A DNA stretch of 64,000 bases, taken from NCBI GenBank assembly GCA_016194705.1, contig JACQAZ010000001.1, positions 23,324-87,323 on the forward strand. The letters are read 5' to 3'. The translations under genes and the position numbers were made by a program. Under the pieces are notes generated by a model, which was given only the letters and a program-made list of their open reading frames with translations, was not told the origin of the DNA and ran no database searches. Each line of letters opens with the position of its first letter. The stretch's first letter is position 1. The DNA comes from Elusimicrobiota bacterium (lineage in GTDB: Bacteria; Elusimicrobiota; Elusimicrobia; UBA1565; UBA9628). This document shows positions 1-9,324 of the stretch, piece after piece.

Positions 1-31
1 CAATTAATAATTATTACATCTATATTGTGTT

Positions 32-1939
32 TTAGTTACTATTTTCGGCGGCGAAGAACGTCCCGAGCTCCGCGAGCGTCGCGAGCCTGCGGCAGCGCGG
101 CAGGGCCTCGAGGAAGGCCCGGCCGTAGCCCTTCTTGACGATGCGAGGATCCAGCACGACGACCGCGCCGCGGTCGGTCGACGAACGGATGAGGCGCCCG
201 AAGCCCTGCCGGAACTTCATGACCGCGCGAGGGAGGCTGAAATCGTGGAAATAGCCTTTGCCGTTGGCCTCGAACCAGGCGCGCCGCGCCTCCTCGATCG
301 GCGAGCCGAAATTCGCGAAGGGGAGCTTGACGAGCACGACGCAGGACAACGCTCCGCCGGACACGTCGACTCCTTGCCAGAAGGTGTCGACGCCGAGCAG
401 GACGGCGTTGCCGGCTTGCGTGAAATCCGAGATCAGCGCGTCGTGGCCGGAATCTCCCTGGACCCACAACGGCCTGCCCTTGACCGTCTTGCGCAGGATC
501 GCATGGACCCGGCGCAGCGACTTCCAGCTCGAGAACAGGATGAACAGGCCGCCGGGCACCGCGTCGATGATTTTGCGGCAGCGCGCGGACAGCGACGAGG
601 CGTATTTCGAGTCGTCGGAGGGCTCGGGCAGGTCGTCCATGATCAGCAGCCCCGCCTGCGTCGGATAATCGAAGGGCGAGTCGAGGACGAGCTCGCGCGC
701 GTCGGGACAGCCGACCGCGGACTTGAAGTCCTTGAGGCCGTCGCCCGCCGAAAGGGTCGCCGAGGTCATCACGACGGGGATGCCGCGGGAGAATAGCCCT
801 TCCGAGAGCCTCTGCGCGACCTCCAGCGGCGCGACCCGCAATTCGATGCCCCGGGGCGACCACTCGATCCAGCGCGCCAGATCCTCGGACTCCCCGGAAA
901 GGATCGCGGCAAGATCGGAGCGCAGGGCGGCCGCGCGCCCCTGAAGCAGCCGCAGTTCGACCTGCTTTTCGGCCTGCCCCGCGGCCGCCGCCGCGCCGTC
1001 GAGGCCCTTCTCGAGCGCCGCCAGCGACTTGGGCGCCGCGATGTCCACGAGGCCCGACAGAAGCCTTCCTCCCGGCTCGGCGTCGTCGCCGGAGCGCCCA
1101 TGCGCGTTTGCCAGCGCAGCGAAGAACGCCGCGAAGTCCTCCGCGGACTTGGCGCGCAGGGCCTCGAATCCGAAGGGCCGGATGTCCTCCAGGAGATTGG
1201 CCAGGCGGGCCGGGCTCACGCTCAGCCCGAACCGGGACACGGCGGTCTCTTCGAGGTTGTGGGCCTCGTCGATGACCAGGGCGTCGTAAGCCGGAAGGCG
1301 CGCGCCGGACAGGAGCAGGGCGTGGTTGACCACGAGCACATGGGAGCGCTCGGCGCGCTCGCGGTCCTTGCGGTAGAGGCAGCCGCTCCAGAAGCATCCC
1401 CCAGGACCTTGGCAGAGCTCCGGGTCGCGCGAGAGCCGGCTCCAGAGGCCTTGGGGGACCAAGCAGGGCAGCGCCGAGCGGTGCCCTGTCTCGGCGGTGC
1501 GCGCCCAAGCGGCGAGTTCGGCGACGACCCGGCCGACCGCCTCGGGGAGCATGGCGGGAGACTCGGCCGCGCGCCCAAGGCGCTGCGCGCAGAGGTAGTT
1601 GTCGGCGCCCTGGAGCATCGCGTAGCGCAGGGAATGCCCGAGCAGGCGCAGGACGCGCGCGGCCATGGGCAGGTCCTTCTCGAGGAGCTGCTCCTGCAGG
1701 GCGCGCGTGTGCGTCGAGACGAGCAGTCTGCGGCCGCGCGATACCGCCCACAAAGCGCCCGGAAGAAGATAGGCCAGCGACTTGCCGACGCCGGTGCCGG
1801 CCTCGACGACGAGGTTGGTCTCGCGCTCGAGAGCCTCCGCGACGGCCGCGGCCATCTGCGCCTGCTGGGGACGGGCCTCGAAGCGCGGGTCGACCCGCGA
1901 CAGAGGGCCGTCATCGGCGAAGAGGCTCTGGATGTCCAT
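32..1939 (-). CDS. dinG: DinG/XPD-type ATP-dependent DNA helicase
   Basis: A 635-residue superfamily 2 helicase of the DinG/XPD group, expected to unwind DNA 5'-3' during repair or R-loop/G-quadruplex processing in the cytoplasm. Walker A reads EAGTGVGKS (residues 46-54) and the DEAH box DEAHN begins at 224. Four cysteines between them (about 117, 176, 182, 187) match the 4Fe-4S domain of the family. The C-terminal helicase half contains the TFWQGVDV and FRQGFGRLIR motifs. The ATG is preceded at 8 nt by TAGAAT on the same strand and no Shine-Dalgarno is visible, so the transcript may be nearly leaderless. It is divergent from the spermidine-synthase-like gene. The family is clear; the precise substrate is not. 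Confidence 0.93.
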   Translation of the reverse strand: MDIQSLFADDGPLSRVDPRFEARPQQAQMAAAVAEALERETNLVVEAGTGVGKSLAYLLPGALWAVSRGRRLLVSTHTRALQEQLLEKDLPMAARVLRLLGHSLRYAMLQGADNYLCAQRLGRAAESPAMLPEAVGRVVAELAAWARTAETGHRSALPCLVPQGLWSRLSRDPELCQGPGGCFWSGCLYRKDRERAERSHVLVVNHALLLSGARLPAYDALVIDEAHNLEETAVSRFGLSVSPARLANLLEDIRPFGFEALRAKSAEDFAAFFAALANAHGRSGDDAEPGGRLLSGLVDIAAPKSLAALEKGLDGAAAAAGQAEKQVELRLLQGRAAALRSDLAAILSGESEDLARWIEWSPRGIELRVAPLEVAQRLSEGLFSRGIPVVMTSATLSAGDGLKDFKSAVGCPDARELVLDSPFDYPTQAGLLIMDDLPEPSDDSKYASSLSARCRKIIDAVPGGLFILFSSWKSLRRVHAILRKTVKGRPLWVQGDSGHDALISDFTQAGNAVLLGVDTFWQGVDVSGGALSCVVLVKLPFANFGSPIEEARRAWFEANGKGYFHDFSLPRAVMKFRQGFGRLIRSSTDRGAVVVLDPRIVKKGYGRAFLEALPRCRRLATLAELGTFFAAENSN

Positions 1940-2030
1940 GCACCGCTATTCTAACAAAGCCGAGGCTTGCCAAATGGGCGGCGTTGCGCTATCCTCTCGC
2001 CATGGCCGGCGCTCTTTCCTTTAATAGGTG

Positions 2031-4247
2031 ATGCGCGACGCGCGAATCCGGCTGGCGCCGGTCCTGATGGCCCTCTCCGGGGCCGCGGCGCTGGCCTACG
2101 AGACGGTCTGGCTGCGCATGCTCGCGCGCACTTTCGGGGTCACCGTCTACGCCGTCGCGGGGCTCGTCGCGCTCTACATGGGAGGCCTCGCGCTCGGAGC
2201 CGCGTGGTCAGCCCGACAGCGCGGGCCGGCCGATTGGCTGCGCCGCTACGCTTGGCTCGAGGCCGGCGCCGCGGCGTCCTCGCTCGCGGCGACCTGGTGG
2301 CTCATGCGCCTGCCGCAAGTCGTCGCCGCGCTCTCCACGGGGGCCCCGCTTCCCGCTGGGCTGCGCCTGGCCCTAGCCGCGCCCGCTCTGCTGCCGCCGA
2401 CGGTGCTGCTCGGGGCGACGCTGCCGGCGCTCGCGCGCGACGGCGCGGACGCGGCGCGGCTCTACGGAGCCAACACCTTGGGCGCCATGGCGGGACTGCT
2501 GGTCTGCGCGCTGGTCACGATCGGGGCCTGGGGGGAGACGGCCACGATCGCGGGCGCGGCCGGTCTCAACTGCGCGGCCGCCGCCGCGGCGCTGCTGCTC
2601 TCGCGGCGGCGCAGGAACCTCGCGGCGCCCCGGTTCGAGCAAGGCGCGGGCGGCGCGCCGCTGGCGCTGGGTCTCTTCGCCCTCTCGGGCTTCTGCGCGA
2701 TGGGCTGCGAGGTCCTCTGGTCTCGGGAGCTCATCCCCCTGGTCGGAAACTCGACCTACGCCTTCGCGCTGCTGCTGGCCGCGTATCTCGGCGGCCTCGG
2801 CCTGGGCAGCTGTCTGCGCCTTGAGGCGCCGCGGCCCTGGGAGTCGTTCGCCGCTCTGTTGGCCGCGCTCGGCGCGGCGATCGCCTTGAGCGCGGCCAGC
2901 ACGCGCTTCGTCGGGATACGGATCGATTCTCCCGATTTTCTCTACTCGCCTCTGCGAAGCTTCGCCGATTTTCCCCTGGTCGCCGCCGAGGCTCTGGTCT
3001 TCGTGTTTCCGTCGTCCTTGATCCTCGGCCTGCTGTTTCCGGTCGCGCTGAGCCTCTCCGGGAAGGACGGCGCCGCGGTCGGCCGCCTTTACGCCTGGAA
3101 CACCCTGGGCGGCATCGCGGGCTCTTTGCTCTGCGGCTTCGCCGGCATCGCCGTTCTCGGGAGCCACGCGAGCCTCTTGGCGCTGGCCGGCCTCGCGCTG
3201 GCCGGGAGCGTCTGCGCCGCCGCGCACGCGGGCGGGCGCCGCGGCTGGGCCGCCGCCGGCGCATCGGCCCTCTTGGCCCTGGCGGCCTGCGCCTACGCGC
3301 GCCTCGATCCCGCGCTCGAGATCCTCGCGGCTCGACTCGGCAAGACCCACCAAGGCGAGATCTCGTTTCTGTTCCACGACGAGTCTCCCGCGGCCACGAT
3401 CACCGGCACCGTTTCGACCGAAGGGGGGCGCACCCTGCTCATCAACGGCATCGAGACCTCCGCGGCCGGCCTCCTCGGGGCGCTCATGGAGCTGCTGCCC
3501 AACATCGCCGTCCCCGAGCCGCGCTCGACCCTGGTGATCTGCTTCGGCGTCGGCAACACCTTCCGCGCCGCCTCCCTGCTCGGAGGCTCGGTCGACGCCG
3601 TGGAGCTCGTCGGCGACGTCGTGCGCAGGATGCCCTTCTTCCATCCCGACGCCGCGCAGCATCTGGCCAAGACCGGCAACGCCGTCTTCATCGAGGACGG
3701 CCGCAGCTACCTGCTGCGGACCGCCAAGCGCTACGACGTCATCGTGATCGACGCCGCGCCCCCTCTCTATAGCGCCGGGGCCGTCAACCTTTACACGCGT
3801 GAGTTCCTGACCCTGGCGCGCGGCCATCTGACCGAGCAGGGCGCGCTCGCCCTCTGGCTGCCGACGCTCTCCTTCGAGAGCGACTATTGGCAGATCCTGC
3901 GCGGCTTCAGCGATTCCTTCGAGCATGTCTCGGTCTGGGAGCAGCCGCTGATCCCGGGGTTTCTGGTCATCGGCTCGGCCAAACCGCGCGCCTGGCCGCC
4001 TGCGGACCTCGGGGCCATCGTGCGCCGGCGCGTGCCCCGGGCCCTGCGCTGGGAGGGACTCAACGAGGGGAGGCTCCGGATGGATTTCTGGCTCTCTGAG
4101 GCCGACCTCCGGGCCTTCGTCTCCCGCTTCGAGCCGGTGACCGACGACCGGCCCACCGTCGAGTTTCCGCTGGCGCGCTTCTGGCGCGGCGAGCCTCTGA
4201 TGAGGTCCCCGGAATTCCTGCGCAAGGCGGTCGGCGCGGCGCGTTGA
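2031..4247 (+). CDS. Membrane-fused spermidine-synthase-like protein
   Basis: The N-terminal ~400 residues are polytopic membrane protein with two related blocks (ALAYETVWLRML near the start and GCEVLWSRELIPL near residue 225), as in the fused MFS/spermidine-synthase family. The C-terminal ~280 residues form a Rossmann aminopropyltransferase-like domain with a glycine-rich VICFGVGNTF nucleotide loop, an acidic ELV strand end and VIVIDAAPP. Polyamine synthesis is not assured: members of this fused family are largely uncharacterised. The start may be GTG 2028 or ATG 2031. TTTAAT at 2020-2025 lies 5 nt before the ATG, again suggesting a leaderless mRNA. Confidence 0.8.
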   Translation: MRDARIRLAPVLMALSGAAALAYETVWLRMLARTFGVTVYAVAGLVALYMGGLALGAAWSARQRGPADWLRRYAWLEAGAAASSLAATWWLMRLPQVVAALSTGAPLPAGLRLALAAPALLPPTVLLGATLPALARDGADAARLYGANTLGAMAGLLVCALVTIGAWGETATIAGAAGLNCAAAAAALLLSRRRRNLAAPRFEQGAGGAPLALGLFALSGFCAMGCEVLWSRELIPLVGNSTYAFALLLAAYLGGLGLGSCLRLEAPRPWESFAALLAALGAAIALSAASTRFVGIRIDSPDFLYSPLRSFADFPLVAAEALVFVFPSSLILGLLFPVALSLSGKDGAAVGRLYAWNTLGGIAGSLLCGFAGIAVLGSHASLLALAGLALAGSVCAAAHAGGRRGWAAAGASALLALAACAYARLDPALEILAARLGKTHQGEISFLFHDESPAATITGTVSTEGGRTLLINGIETSAAGLLGALMELLPNIAVPEPRSTLVICFGVGNTFRAASLLGGSVDAVELVGDVVRRMPFFHPDAAQHLAKTGNAVFIEDGRSYLLRTAKRYDVIVIDAAPPLYSAGAVNLYTREFLTLARGHLTEQGALALWLPTLSFESDYWQILRGFSDSFEHVSVWEQPLIPGFLVIGSAKPRAWPPADLGAIVRRRVPRALRWEGLNEGRLRMDFWLSEADLRAFVSRFEPVTDDRPTVEFPLARFWRGEPLMRSPEFLRKAVGAAR

Positions 4248-4259
4248 GAGGAGGCAGAG

Positions 4260-5105
4260 CTATTTGCTGACGAGCTCGACGCGCCGGTTCTTGGCGCGGC
4301 CCTCTTCGGCCTTGTTGTCGGCGACCGGCTTGCCGTCGCCGAAGCCCTCGGCGGAAAGGCGCGCCTCGTCGACGCCGGAGGCGACCAAGGCGGCCTTGAC
4401 GGCGGCCGAGCGGCGCTTGGACAAGGCCAGGTTCGCTTTGGCCTCACCGACATTGTCGGTATGCCCCTCGATGAGCAGTTTCAGGGACTCGTCGGCCTCG
4501 AGCATGGCGCGCACCTCGTCGACGAGCTTGAGCGACTCGGGCTTGATCGCGGACTTGCCCGTGTCGAAGAGGATGCCGTGCAGGGCGACGCGCCCGGAGG
4601 CCTTGAGGGCCTTGGCCATGTCGGCGGCGGTGAGCTCGACGCTCTGCTTCATCGCCGCGGTCTCGACGACGTCGAGCTCGTAGACCTCGCCGTTGTTGGA
4701 GACCGAGGTGTGCAGCCAGAGCTCGCCTCCCCCGGGAGCGGTCTTCTTGAGGGTCACCTCGCCGTCGTCCTCCTTGGAATAGAGGACGCTGCCGCCCGCC
4801 TTCTTGAAGGCGTTGGCGTAGTTGCGCGCGATCTCCAGCGGGCTCGGCGCCTTGCGGCCCTCGTGAATCCAGTACTCCAGGCGCCAGGTCCGGCCTTCGA
4901 CGCGCTTGGTCTTGTCCTCGTCGGGCGTCCCGACCGAGAACTCGAACGCCCCGAAGTCGTGAGATTCGGAGCGGTCCTGCAGCTCGAACCCGGGCAGGGG
5001 GGGTATGCCCGGATGCCCCTTGGGCTTGGGCTCGTCCTGGGCGCGCGGCGCGACGGCAAGGCACGCGGCCGCGGCCGCGAGCAAGACGGTCTCTCTCTTC
5101 ATCAT
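4260..5105 (-). CDS. OmpA-family exported protein
   Basis: About 281 residues. An N-terminal signal peptide (KRETVLLAAAAACLAVAPRAQ) is followed by a ~130-residue globular region and a C-terminal OmpA domain with ILFDTGKSAIKPES, IEGHTDNVG and AKNRRVELV. The OmpA domain binds peptidoglycan in the periplasm and links envelope layers. The ORF track starts at 5141, but ATG 5105 (second ATG at 5102) gives a clean signal peptide and sits 7 nt after TATACT on the minus strand. It is divergent from the transporter gene, with overlapping promoter elements. Confidence 0.87.
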   Translation of the reverse strand: MMKRETVLLAAAAACLAVAPRAQDEPKPKGHPGIPPLPGFELQDRSESHDFGAFEFSVGTPDEDKTKRVEGRTWRLEYWIHEGRKAPSPLEIARNYANAFKKAGGSVLYSKEDDGEVTLKKTAPGGGELWLHTSVSNNGEVYELDVVETAAMKQSVELTAADMAKALKASGRVALHGILFDTGKSAIKPESLKLVDEVRAMLEADESLKLLIEGHTDNVGEAKANLALSKRRSAAVKAALVASGVDEARLSAEGFGDGKPVADNKAEEGRAKNRRVELVSK

Positions 5106-5112
5106 GGCGGCG

Positions 5113-5125
5113 AGTATACTACAAT
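5113..5125. promoter_or_regulatory. Overlapping divergent -10 elements
   Basis: The palindromic stretch AGTATACTACAAT offers TATACT on the minus strand 7 nt before the ompA-like ATG (5105). On the plus strand it offers TACAAT 8 nt before the transporter ATG (5134). Only 28 bp separate the two start codons, so both transcripts would have almost no leader. Confidence 0.5.
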
Positions 5126-5133
5126 CTTCCCGG

Positions 5134-6486
5134 ATGCTCAACGCGCTCGCCGAATTCTACAAGCCCGCTCCCTTCGCTCCGCCGGCGGCCAAGGAGGCGA
5201 TCGAGCCGCTCTACCGGCGCTACCGCTGGCAGATGATGCTCTCGGCCTTCTGGGGCTACGCCGGCTTCTACCTTGTGCGCAAGAACTTCTCGCTGGCCAA
5301 GCCCTACCTGATCCGGGACCTTCACATGAGCACGACGGACGTGGGACTCATCGCGACCGGCCTTTCTCTGTCCTACGGGGTCAGCAAGTTCGTCATGGGC
5401 AGCCTCTCCGACCGCTCGAACCCGCGCTATTTCATGGCGACGAGACTCATCCTCTCCGGACTCGTCAACCTCCTGTTCGGCACGCTGTCCTCATTGTGGG
5501 TGATGGTCTTCTGCTGGTTCCTCAACGGCTGGTTCCAGGGGATGGGCTGGACCCCCTGCGCCCGGACCTTGACCCATTGGTTCTCCGACCGCGAGCGCGG
5601 CAGGATGTTCGCGGTCTGGAACACGGCGCACAACATCGGCGGCGGTCTTGCGGGCCCCATCGGCAGCCTCGCGATCCTCCTCTTCGCCTCGTGGACCTCG
5701 CTGTTCTACCTCCCCGGACTCCTGGCGATCGGGTTCGGAGTCCTGCTCATCATCTTCCTGCGCGACACTCCCCAGTCCGTCGGGCTGCCGCCGATCGAGG
5801 AGTTCAAGGACGACTATCCCGAGACGGCGGTCAAGGACCGCGAGCGCGAACTGACCTCGAAGGAGATCTGCTTCGACTTCGTGCTCAACAACAAGCTGAT
5901 CTGGCTGCTCGCGACGGCGAACATCTTCGTCTATGTCGTCCGCTACGGCGTGCTCGACTGGGCGCCGACTTATCTGACCGCGGTCAAGGGCAGCTCGCAG
6001 AACGTCGCGCGGTGGCAGTTCCTCGTCTACGAGTTCGCGGGGATCCCGGGGACCCTGCTGGCCGGTTGGCTCAGCGACCGCTGGTTCCGCGGCCGGCGCG
6101 GGCCGGTCTCGGTGCTCTTCATGGCGGCGGTGGCCGCGGCGGTCCTCGTTTATTGGCGTAATCCGCCGGGTCGGCCGTGGGTCGACTCCTTGACCCTTTC
6201 CATGATCGGTTTCCTCATTTACGGCCCGCTGATGCTGGTCGCAGTCGCCGGCGTCGACTGCGTTCCCAAGAAGGCAGCCGGGACCGCGGCGGGCTTCATC
6301 GGCCTGTTCGGCTACGTCGGCGGCGCGACCATCGCGGAATTGGGCATCGGCAAGGTGGTCCAGCATTGGGGCTGGGATGGGGGTTTCTGGGTCATCTTGG
6401 CCTCCTGCCTGCTGTCCGCGGCTCTGCTCGCGCCCACCTGGAATACGCACGACCGCGGACCCGACCCTCACGAGGAGGCCTCATAA
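5134..6486 (+). CDS. GlpT/UhpC-like organophosphate:phosphate antiporter (MFS)
   Basis: A 450-residue major facilitator with about 12 membrane segments. The N-terminus (YRRYRWQMMLSAFWGYAGFYLVRKNFSLAKPYL) is typical of the GlpT/UhpT/UhpC organophosphate:phosphate antiporter family, as are GWTPCARTLTHWFSDRERG and WNTAHNIGGG. It is expected to import glycerol-3-phosphate or a sugar phosphate in exchange for phosphate. The track ORF begins at 5005 inside the divergent gene; ATG 5134 gives the family-typical N-terminus. The glycerophosphodiesterase gene starts 6 nt downstream, so glycerol-3-phosphate is the likeliest substrate. That substrate call is inference from context. Confidence 0.87.
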   Translation: MLNALAEFYKPAPFAPPAAKEAIEPLYRRYRWQMMLSAFWGYAGFYLVRKNFSLAKPYLIRDLHMSTTDVGLIATGLSLSYGVSKFVMGSLSDRSNPRYFMATRLILSGLVNLLFGTLSSLWVMVFCWFLNGWFQGMGWTPCARTLTHWFSDRERGRMFAVWNTAHNIGGGLAGPIGSLAILLFASWTSLFYLPGLLAIGFGVLLIIFLRDTPQSVGLPPIEEFKDDYPETAVKDRERELTSKEICFDFVLNNKLIWLLATANIFVYVVRYGVLDWAPTYLTAVKGSSQNVARWQFLVYEFAGIPGTLLAGWLSDRWFRGRRGPVSVLFMAAVAAAVLVYWRNPPGRPWVDSLTLSMIGFLIYGPLMLVAVAGVDCVPKKAAGTAAGFIGLFGYVGGATIAELGIGKVVQHWGWDGGFWVILASCLLSAALLAPTWNTHDRGPDPHEEAS

Positions 6487-6492
6487 AGAGAC

Positions 6493-7362
6493 TTGCTGCT
6501 GCTGATCTCGTCGTCCGCCCTCTGCGCGGCGCAGGCCGCGCCGGCCGTCAAGGTGCACGGTCACCGGGGCACCCGGGGCATGCGTCCCGAGAACACCTTG
6601 GCCGCCTTCCGCGAGGCCCTGCGCGTCGGCGTCGACGCGCTCGAACTCGACATGGGCGTCACCAAGGACGACGCGGTGGTCGTCTCCCACGACCAGCGGG
6701 TCAACCCCGACCATTGCCTCGACGCCGCGGGAAAGCCGCTGACGGACTCTCCTCCGATACGCGTGCTCACCCTCAAGCAGTTCAAATCCTACGACTGCGG
6801 CTCGCTGCGCAACCCGCGCTTCCCGGACCAGGTCCTCTCACCCGGGGAGCGGATGCCCACCCTCGACGAGGTCTTCGAGCTCGTCGCCCGCTCGACCTAT
6901 CCCGCCGCGAAGACCGTGGAGTTCAACATCGAGACCAAGATCGTCCCGAGCGCGCCCGAGCTCTCTCCCGAGCCGGAGCGCTTCGCCCTGCTCGTCGCCG
7001 CCGCCGTCGAGAGGCGGGGGCTCGCCTCCCGTGTGATCCTGCAGTCTTTCGACTACCGGACTCTCGCCGCCTTGAGAAAGCGCCTGCCCCAGGTCCGGCT
7101 CTCCCTCTTGACCAGCGACAATCTCTTCGACCTGAGCGCCGCCGCGCGAAGCCTCGGCGCGGACTTCGTCAGCCCGGACCAGCAGTGGATCACCAAAGAC
7201 GAGGTCCGGCGCCTGCACGCCGACGGCGTCCAAGTCCTTCCGTGGACGGTCAACGACGAGGCCGGCTGGGACCGGATGATCGAGCTCGGCGTCGACGGCA
7301 TCATCACCGACTACCCCGAAAGGCTCATCGCCTACCTGCGCGCGCGCAAGCTGCGCCCGTAG
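6493..7362 (+). CDS. Glycerophosphodiester phosphodiesterase, exported
   Basis: A 289-residue GDPD-family enzyme that hydrolyses glycerophosphodiesters to glycerol-3-phosphate and an alcohol. The catalytic motifs are visible: HGHRGTRGMRPENTLAAF (general acid/base His and metal-binding Glu), ELDMGVTKDDAVVVSHD, EFNIETK, and the C-terminal PWTVNDE and GVDGIITDYPE. The likely TTG start at 6493 gives a signal-like LLLISSSALCAAQAAP leader, placing the enzyme in the periplasm. It lies directly behind the GlpT-like transporter, an arrangement resembling glpT-glpQ. Confidence 0.9.
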   Translation: MLLLISSSALCAAQAAPAVKVHGHRGTRGMRPENTLAAFREALRVGVDALELDMGVTKDDAVVVSHDQRVNPDHCLDAAGKPLTDSPPIRVLTLKQFKSYDCGSLRNPRFPDQVLSPGERMPTLDEVFELVARSTYPAAKTVEFNIETKIVPSAPELSPEPERFALLVAAAVERRGLASRVILQSFDYRTLAALRKRLPQVRLSLLTSDNLFDLSAAARSLGADFVSPDQQWITKDEVRRLHADGVQVLPWTVNDEAGWDRMIELGVDGIITDYPERLIAYLRARKLRP

Positions 7363-7377
7363 GGCAGCGCAAGCCCG

Positions 7378-8901
7378 CTACCAGACGCGGGGCACGGCCG
7401 ACCAGTGGAAGAAGGGCGGCGTGCGCGCCTCCGGCAGCCGCCGGACCTCGAAGGCCAAGTTCTGGTCGCAGGGCACCGCGCGGCTCCATTGGTGGAAAAA
7501 CATGGGTCCGGCGATCATCTCGGGTTCGTCGCGGGGTGGAACGCATGCGTGGGAGGCGTCGTAGGCGGAGAACAGGGCGTCCTTGCGCGCGAAATCCCAC
7601 GAGCTCTCGCGCCGCCAGCCGACGGTGAACTCCAGAGGCCTGCGGTCCGCCGGGGCCGCTATCTCGCGCCACAGGACGAACTGGGTCCCCAGGGCCGCCG
7701 CCGCCGCGCAGAGGCGCACGGCCTTCTTGTCGGCGCCGGCCAACCGCGGGAGTGCCGCGGCCAGACCCGCCATCGCGGCCCAGACGGGCAGGCAGTAATA
7801 GCGCAGAGAGCTGGTGTGGCGGAAGGCGATGAAGACGGCCGCCAGAGCCGCCGGCCACAGCAGGAGCGTCCGCTCGTGCGCCGCCAGACGCTCGTCGTGC
7901 CAAGCGCGCACCGACTGCCAGGCCAGCACGCCGCACAGAAACAGCGCCCATAGAAGGAGCAGGAGGCTCGGGATCAAGGGCGGCGTCAACGAAAACACCC
8001 GCATGAACACGACCGGCCCGGCCAGGATCTCGACGAGCGGCGCGAGGTGCCAGACCGCGAAGGCGAGCAGGCTCGCACCCAGCAGGAGTTGGGCCGCGCG
8101 CCGAACGCGCGGCAAGGCCGCGGCGGCCAGCGTCCGCTCCCAGGCGGCGGCGGGCAGCCGCGCGATCGCCGCCGCGGCGGCCGCCGGTCCCGCGACGAGA
8201 AGCCCCGCGAGCCAAAAACGGTGGGCCGACCATTGCGCGTCGGCGATCGGATATTTGAGCAGAGCCAAGGCCAGGCCCGCGGCCAGGGCCGCCGCCGAGG
8301 CCCGCAAAGCCGGGCGAGCCGCGGTCTCGCCGCGCCACGCCGCGCGCGCGCCGAACATGAGCGCCAGCGAGGCGGGCACGCAAAGGAAGATAAAATGGTT
8401 CAGGGCGCCGAGCCAGCAGAGCGCCGACAGCATCGCAGTACTGCCCCGGCGCTGGGGGCGGGCCAGGACGGCCAGGACGCCCGCGAGCAGCACGGGCTCG
8501 AGCGCGTAGACCTCCCAAGCGAGCCTCGATTTCATGAGCATATAGGCCGAGCCGGCGGCGAGCCACGCCCAAGCCGAGCCCGCCTCGGGCGAGACGCGGC
8601 GCCGCAGGTGCGCCCAGAGCCCGATCAGCGCCGCGGCGTTGCAGAGCGCTCCGGTCAGGCGCAGAGAGGCGACCGAGACCCCGAAGGCTCCGAAGGACGC
8701 GGCCGCGCACCAGGCGTAGAGCGGTCCGGTGTAGCGGTTCATCTGGTGGAGGGTGTAGGCGCCGTGGGCGCGCAGCTGCCCCGCGAAGCTGCCGATCCAG
8801 GCCTCGTCCATCGTCAAGGCCGGCACGCGCTCGAGGCCGACGAGCAGAGCGGCCAGACAGAAGGCCAGCGCGGGAAGGGCCCGCGCGTCGTCGCGCCGCA
8901 T
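7378..8901 (-). CDS. GT-C glycosyltransferase-like polytopic membrane protein
   Basis: A 507-residue protein with roughly 11-13 hydrophobic segments. The first periplasmic loop carries an acidic pair (ALTMDEAWIG, about residues 29-38), the position of the catalytic Asp in GT39/ArnT/PMT-type enzymes that transfer sugars from lipid-phosphate donors. Sequence elsewhere is poorly conserved, so donor and acceptor cannot be named. It is a single gene, divergent from the RF-1-domain gene. TAGAAT ends exactly 6 nt before its ATG. Confidence 0.65.
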   Translation of the reverse strand: MRRDDARALPALAFCLAALLVGLERVPALTMDEAWIGSFAGQLRAHGAYTLHQMNRYTGPLYAWCAAASFGAFGVSVASLRLTGALCNAAALIGLWAHLRRRVSPEAGSAWAWLAAGSAYMLMKSRLAWEVYALEPVLLAGVLAVLARPQRRGSTAMLSALCWLGALNHFIFLCVPASLALMFGARAAWRGETAARPALRASAAALAAGLALALLKYPIADAQWSAHRFWLAGLLVAGPAAAAAAIARLPAAAWERTLAAAALPRVRRAAQLLLGASLLAFAVWHLAPLVEILAGPVVFMRVFSLTPPLIPSLLLLLWALFLCGVLAWQSVRAWHDERLAAHERTLLLWPAALAAVFIAFRHTSSLRYYCLPVWAAMAGLAAALPRLAGADKKAVRLCAAAAALGTQFVLWREIAAPADRRPLEFTVGWRRESSWDFARKDALFSAYDASHACVPPRDEPEMIAGPMFFHQWSRAVPCDQNLAFEVRRLPEARTPPFFHWSAVPRVW

Positions 8902-8907
8902 GGCCAG

Positions 8908-8925
8908 ATTCTACAATAGTATAAT
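8908..8925. promoter_or_regulatory. Back-to-back -10 hexamers, leaderless divergent pair
   Basis: On the minus strand TAGAAT (8913-8908) ends 6 nt before ATG 8901. On the plus strand TATAAT (8920-8925) ends 6 nt before ATG 8932. A start site 7 nt after the -10 would fall on the A of each ATG. Only 30 bp separate the two start codons. Confidence 0.55.
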
Positions 8926-8931
8926 CACGGG

Positions 8932-9324
8932 ATGGACCACGACGACGCGGACGCTCGGCTGGCCAGGCTGGGCGTGCGGCCCGGAGATCTGCGGGAGTCC
9001 TTCGCCCGGTCCGGCGGCAGCGGCGGCCAAAACGTCAACAAGGTCGAGACCTCCGTCACCTTGACCCATCTGCCCACCGGCATCGCCGTGCGCTGCCAGG
9101 ACGAGCGCTCCCAAGCGCGCAACCGCGCGCTCGCGCGGTTGCGCTTGGCCGAAAAGCTCGAGGCGCGGGAACGCGAGCGCGCCGCGCGGCGGCTGCACGA
9201 GACCGAGCGGCTGCGCCGCCAGAAGCGCGGGCGCTCGAAAGCCGCCAAGCGCCGCATGCTCGAGGACAAGCGCCACCGGGCCGGCGTCAAGCGGGGACGC
9301 GGCTCCGTGAGGGACGACGACTGA
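8932..9324 (+). CDS. RF-1-domain peptidyl-tRNA hydrolase, ribosome-rescue type
   Basis: A 130-residue protein consisting of the class-I release factor catalytic domain, with the GGQ loop in [14 protein letters not shown] at about residues 24-37 and a strongly basic C-terminal tail. It lacks codon-recognition domains. This is the architecture of ArfB/YaeJ and the C12orf65-like rescue factors, which hydrolyse peptidyl-tRNA on stalled ribosomes while the tail occupies the mRNA channel. Its stop codon overlaps the engB start (TGATG), so the two are translationally coupled. Assignment to a specific subfamily (ArfB or RF-H-like) is uncertain. Confidence 0.85.
   Translation: MDHDDADARLARLGVRPGDLRESFARSGGSGGQNVNKVETSVTLTHLPTGIAVRCQDERSQARNRALARLRLAEKLEARERERAARRLHETERLRRQKRGRSKAAKRRMLEDKRHRAGVKRGRGSVRDDD

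Noticed and set aside
2001-2030. Possible 9-codon leader peptide (MAGALSFNR) before the spermidine-synthase-like gene
   Set aside because: TATCCT lies 6 nt before its ATG, but TTTAAT inside it fits the main start better and nothing suggests attenuation.
2373-3926. 517-residue minus-strand ORF opposite the spermidine-synthase-like gene
   Set aside because: Shadow frame dominated by Arg, Gly, Gln and Glu; the plus-strand protein has clear motifs.
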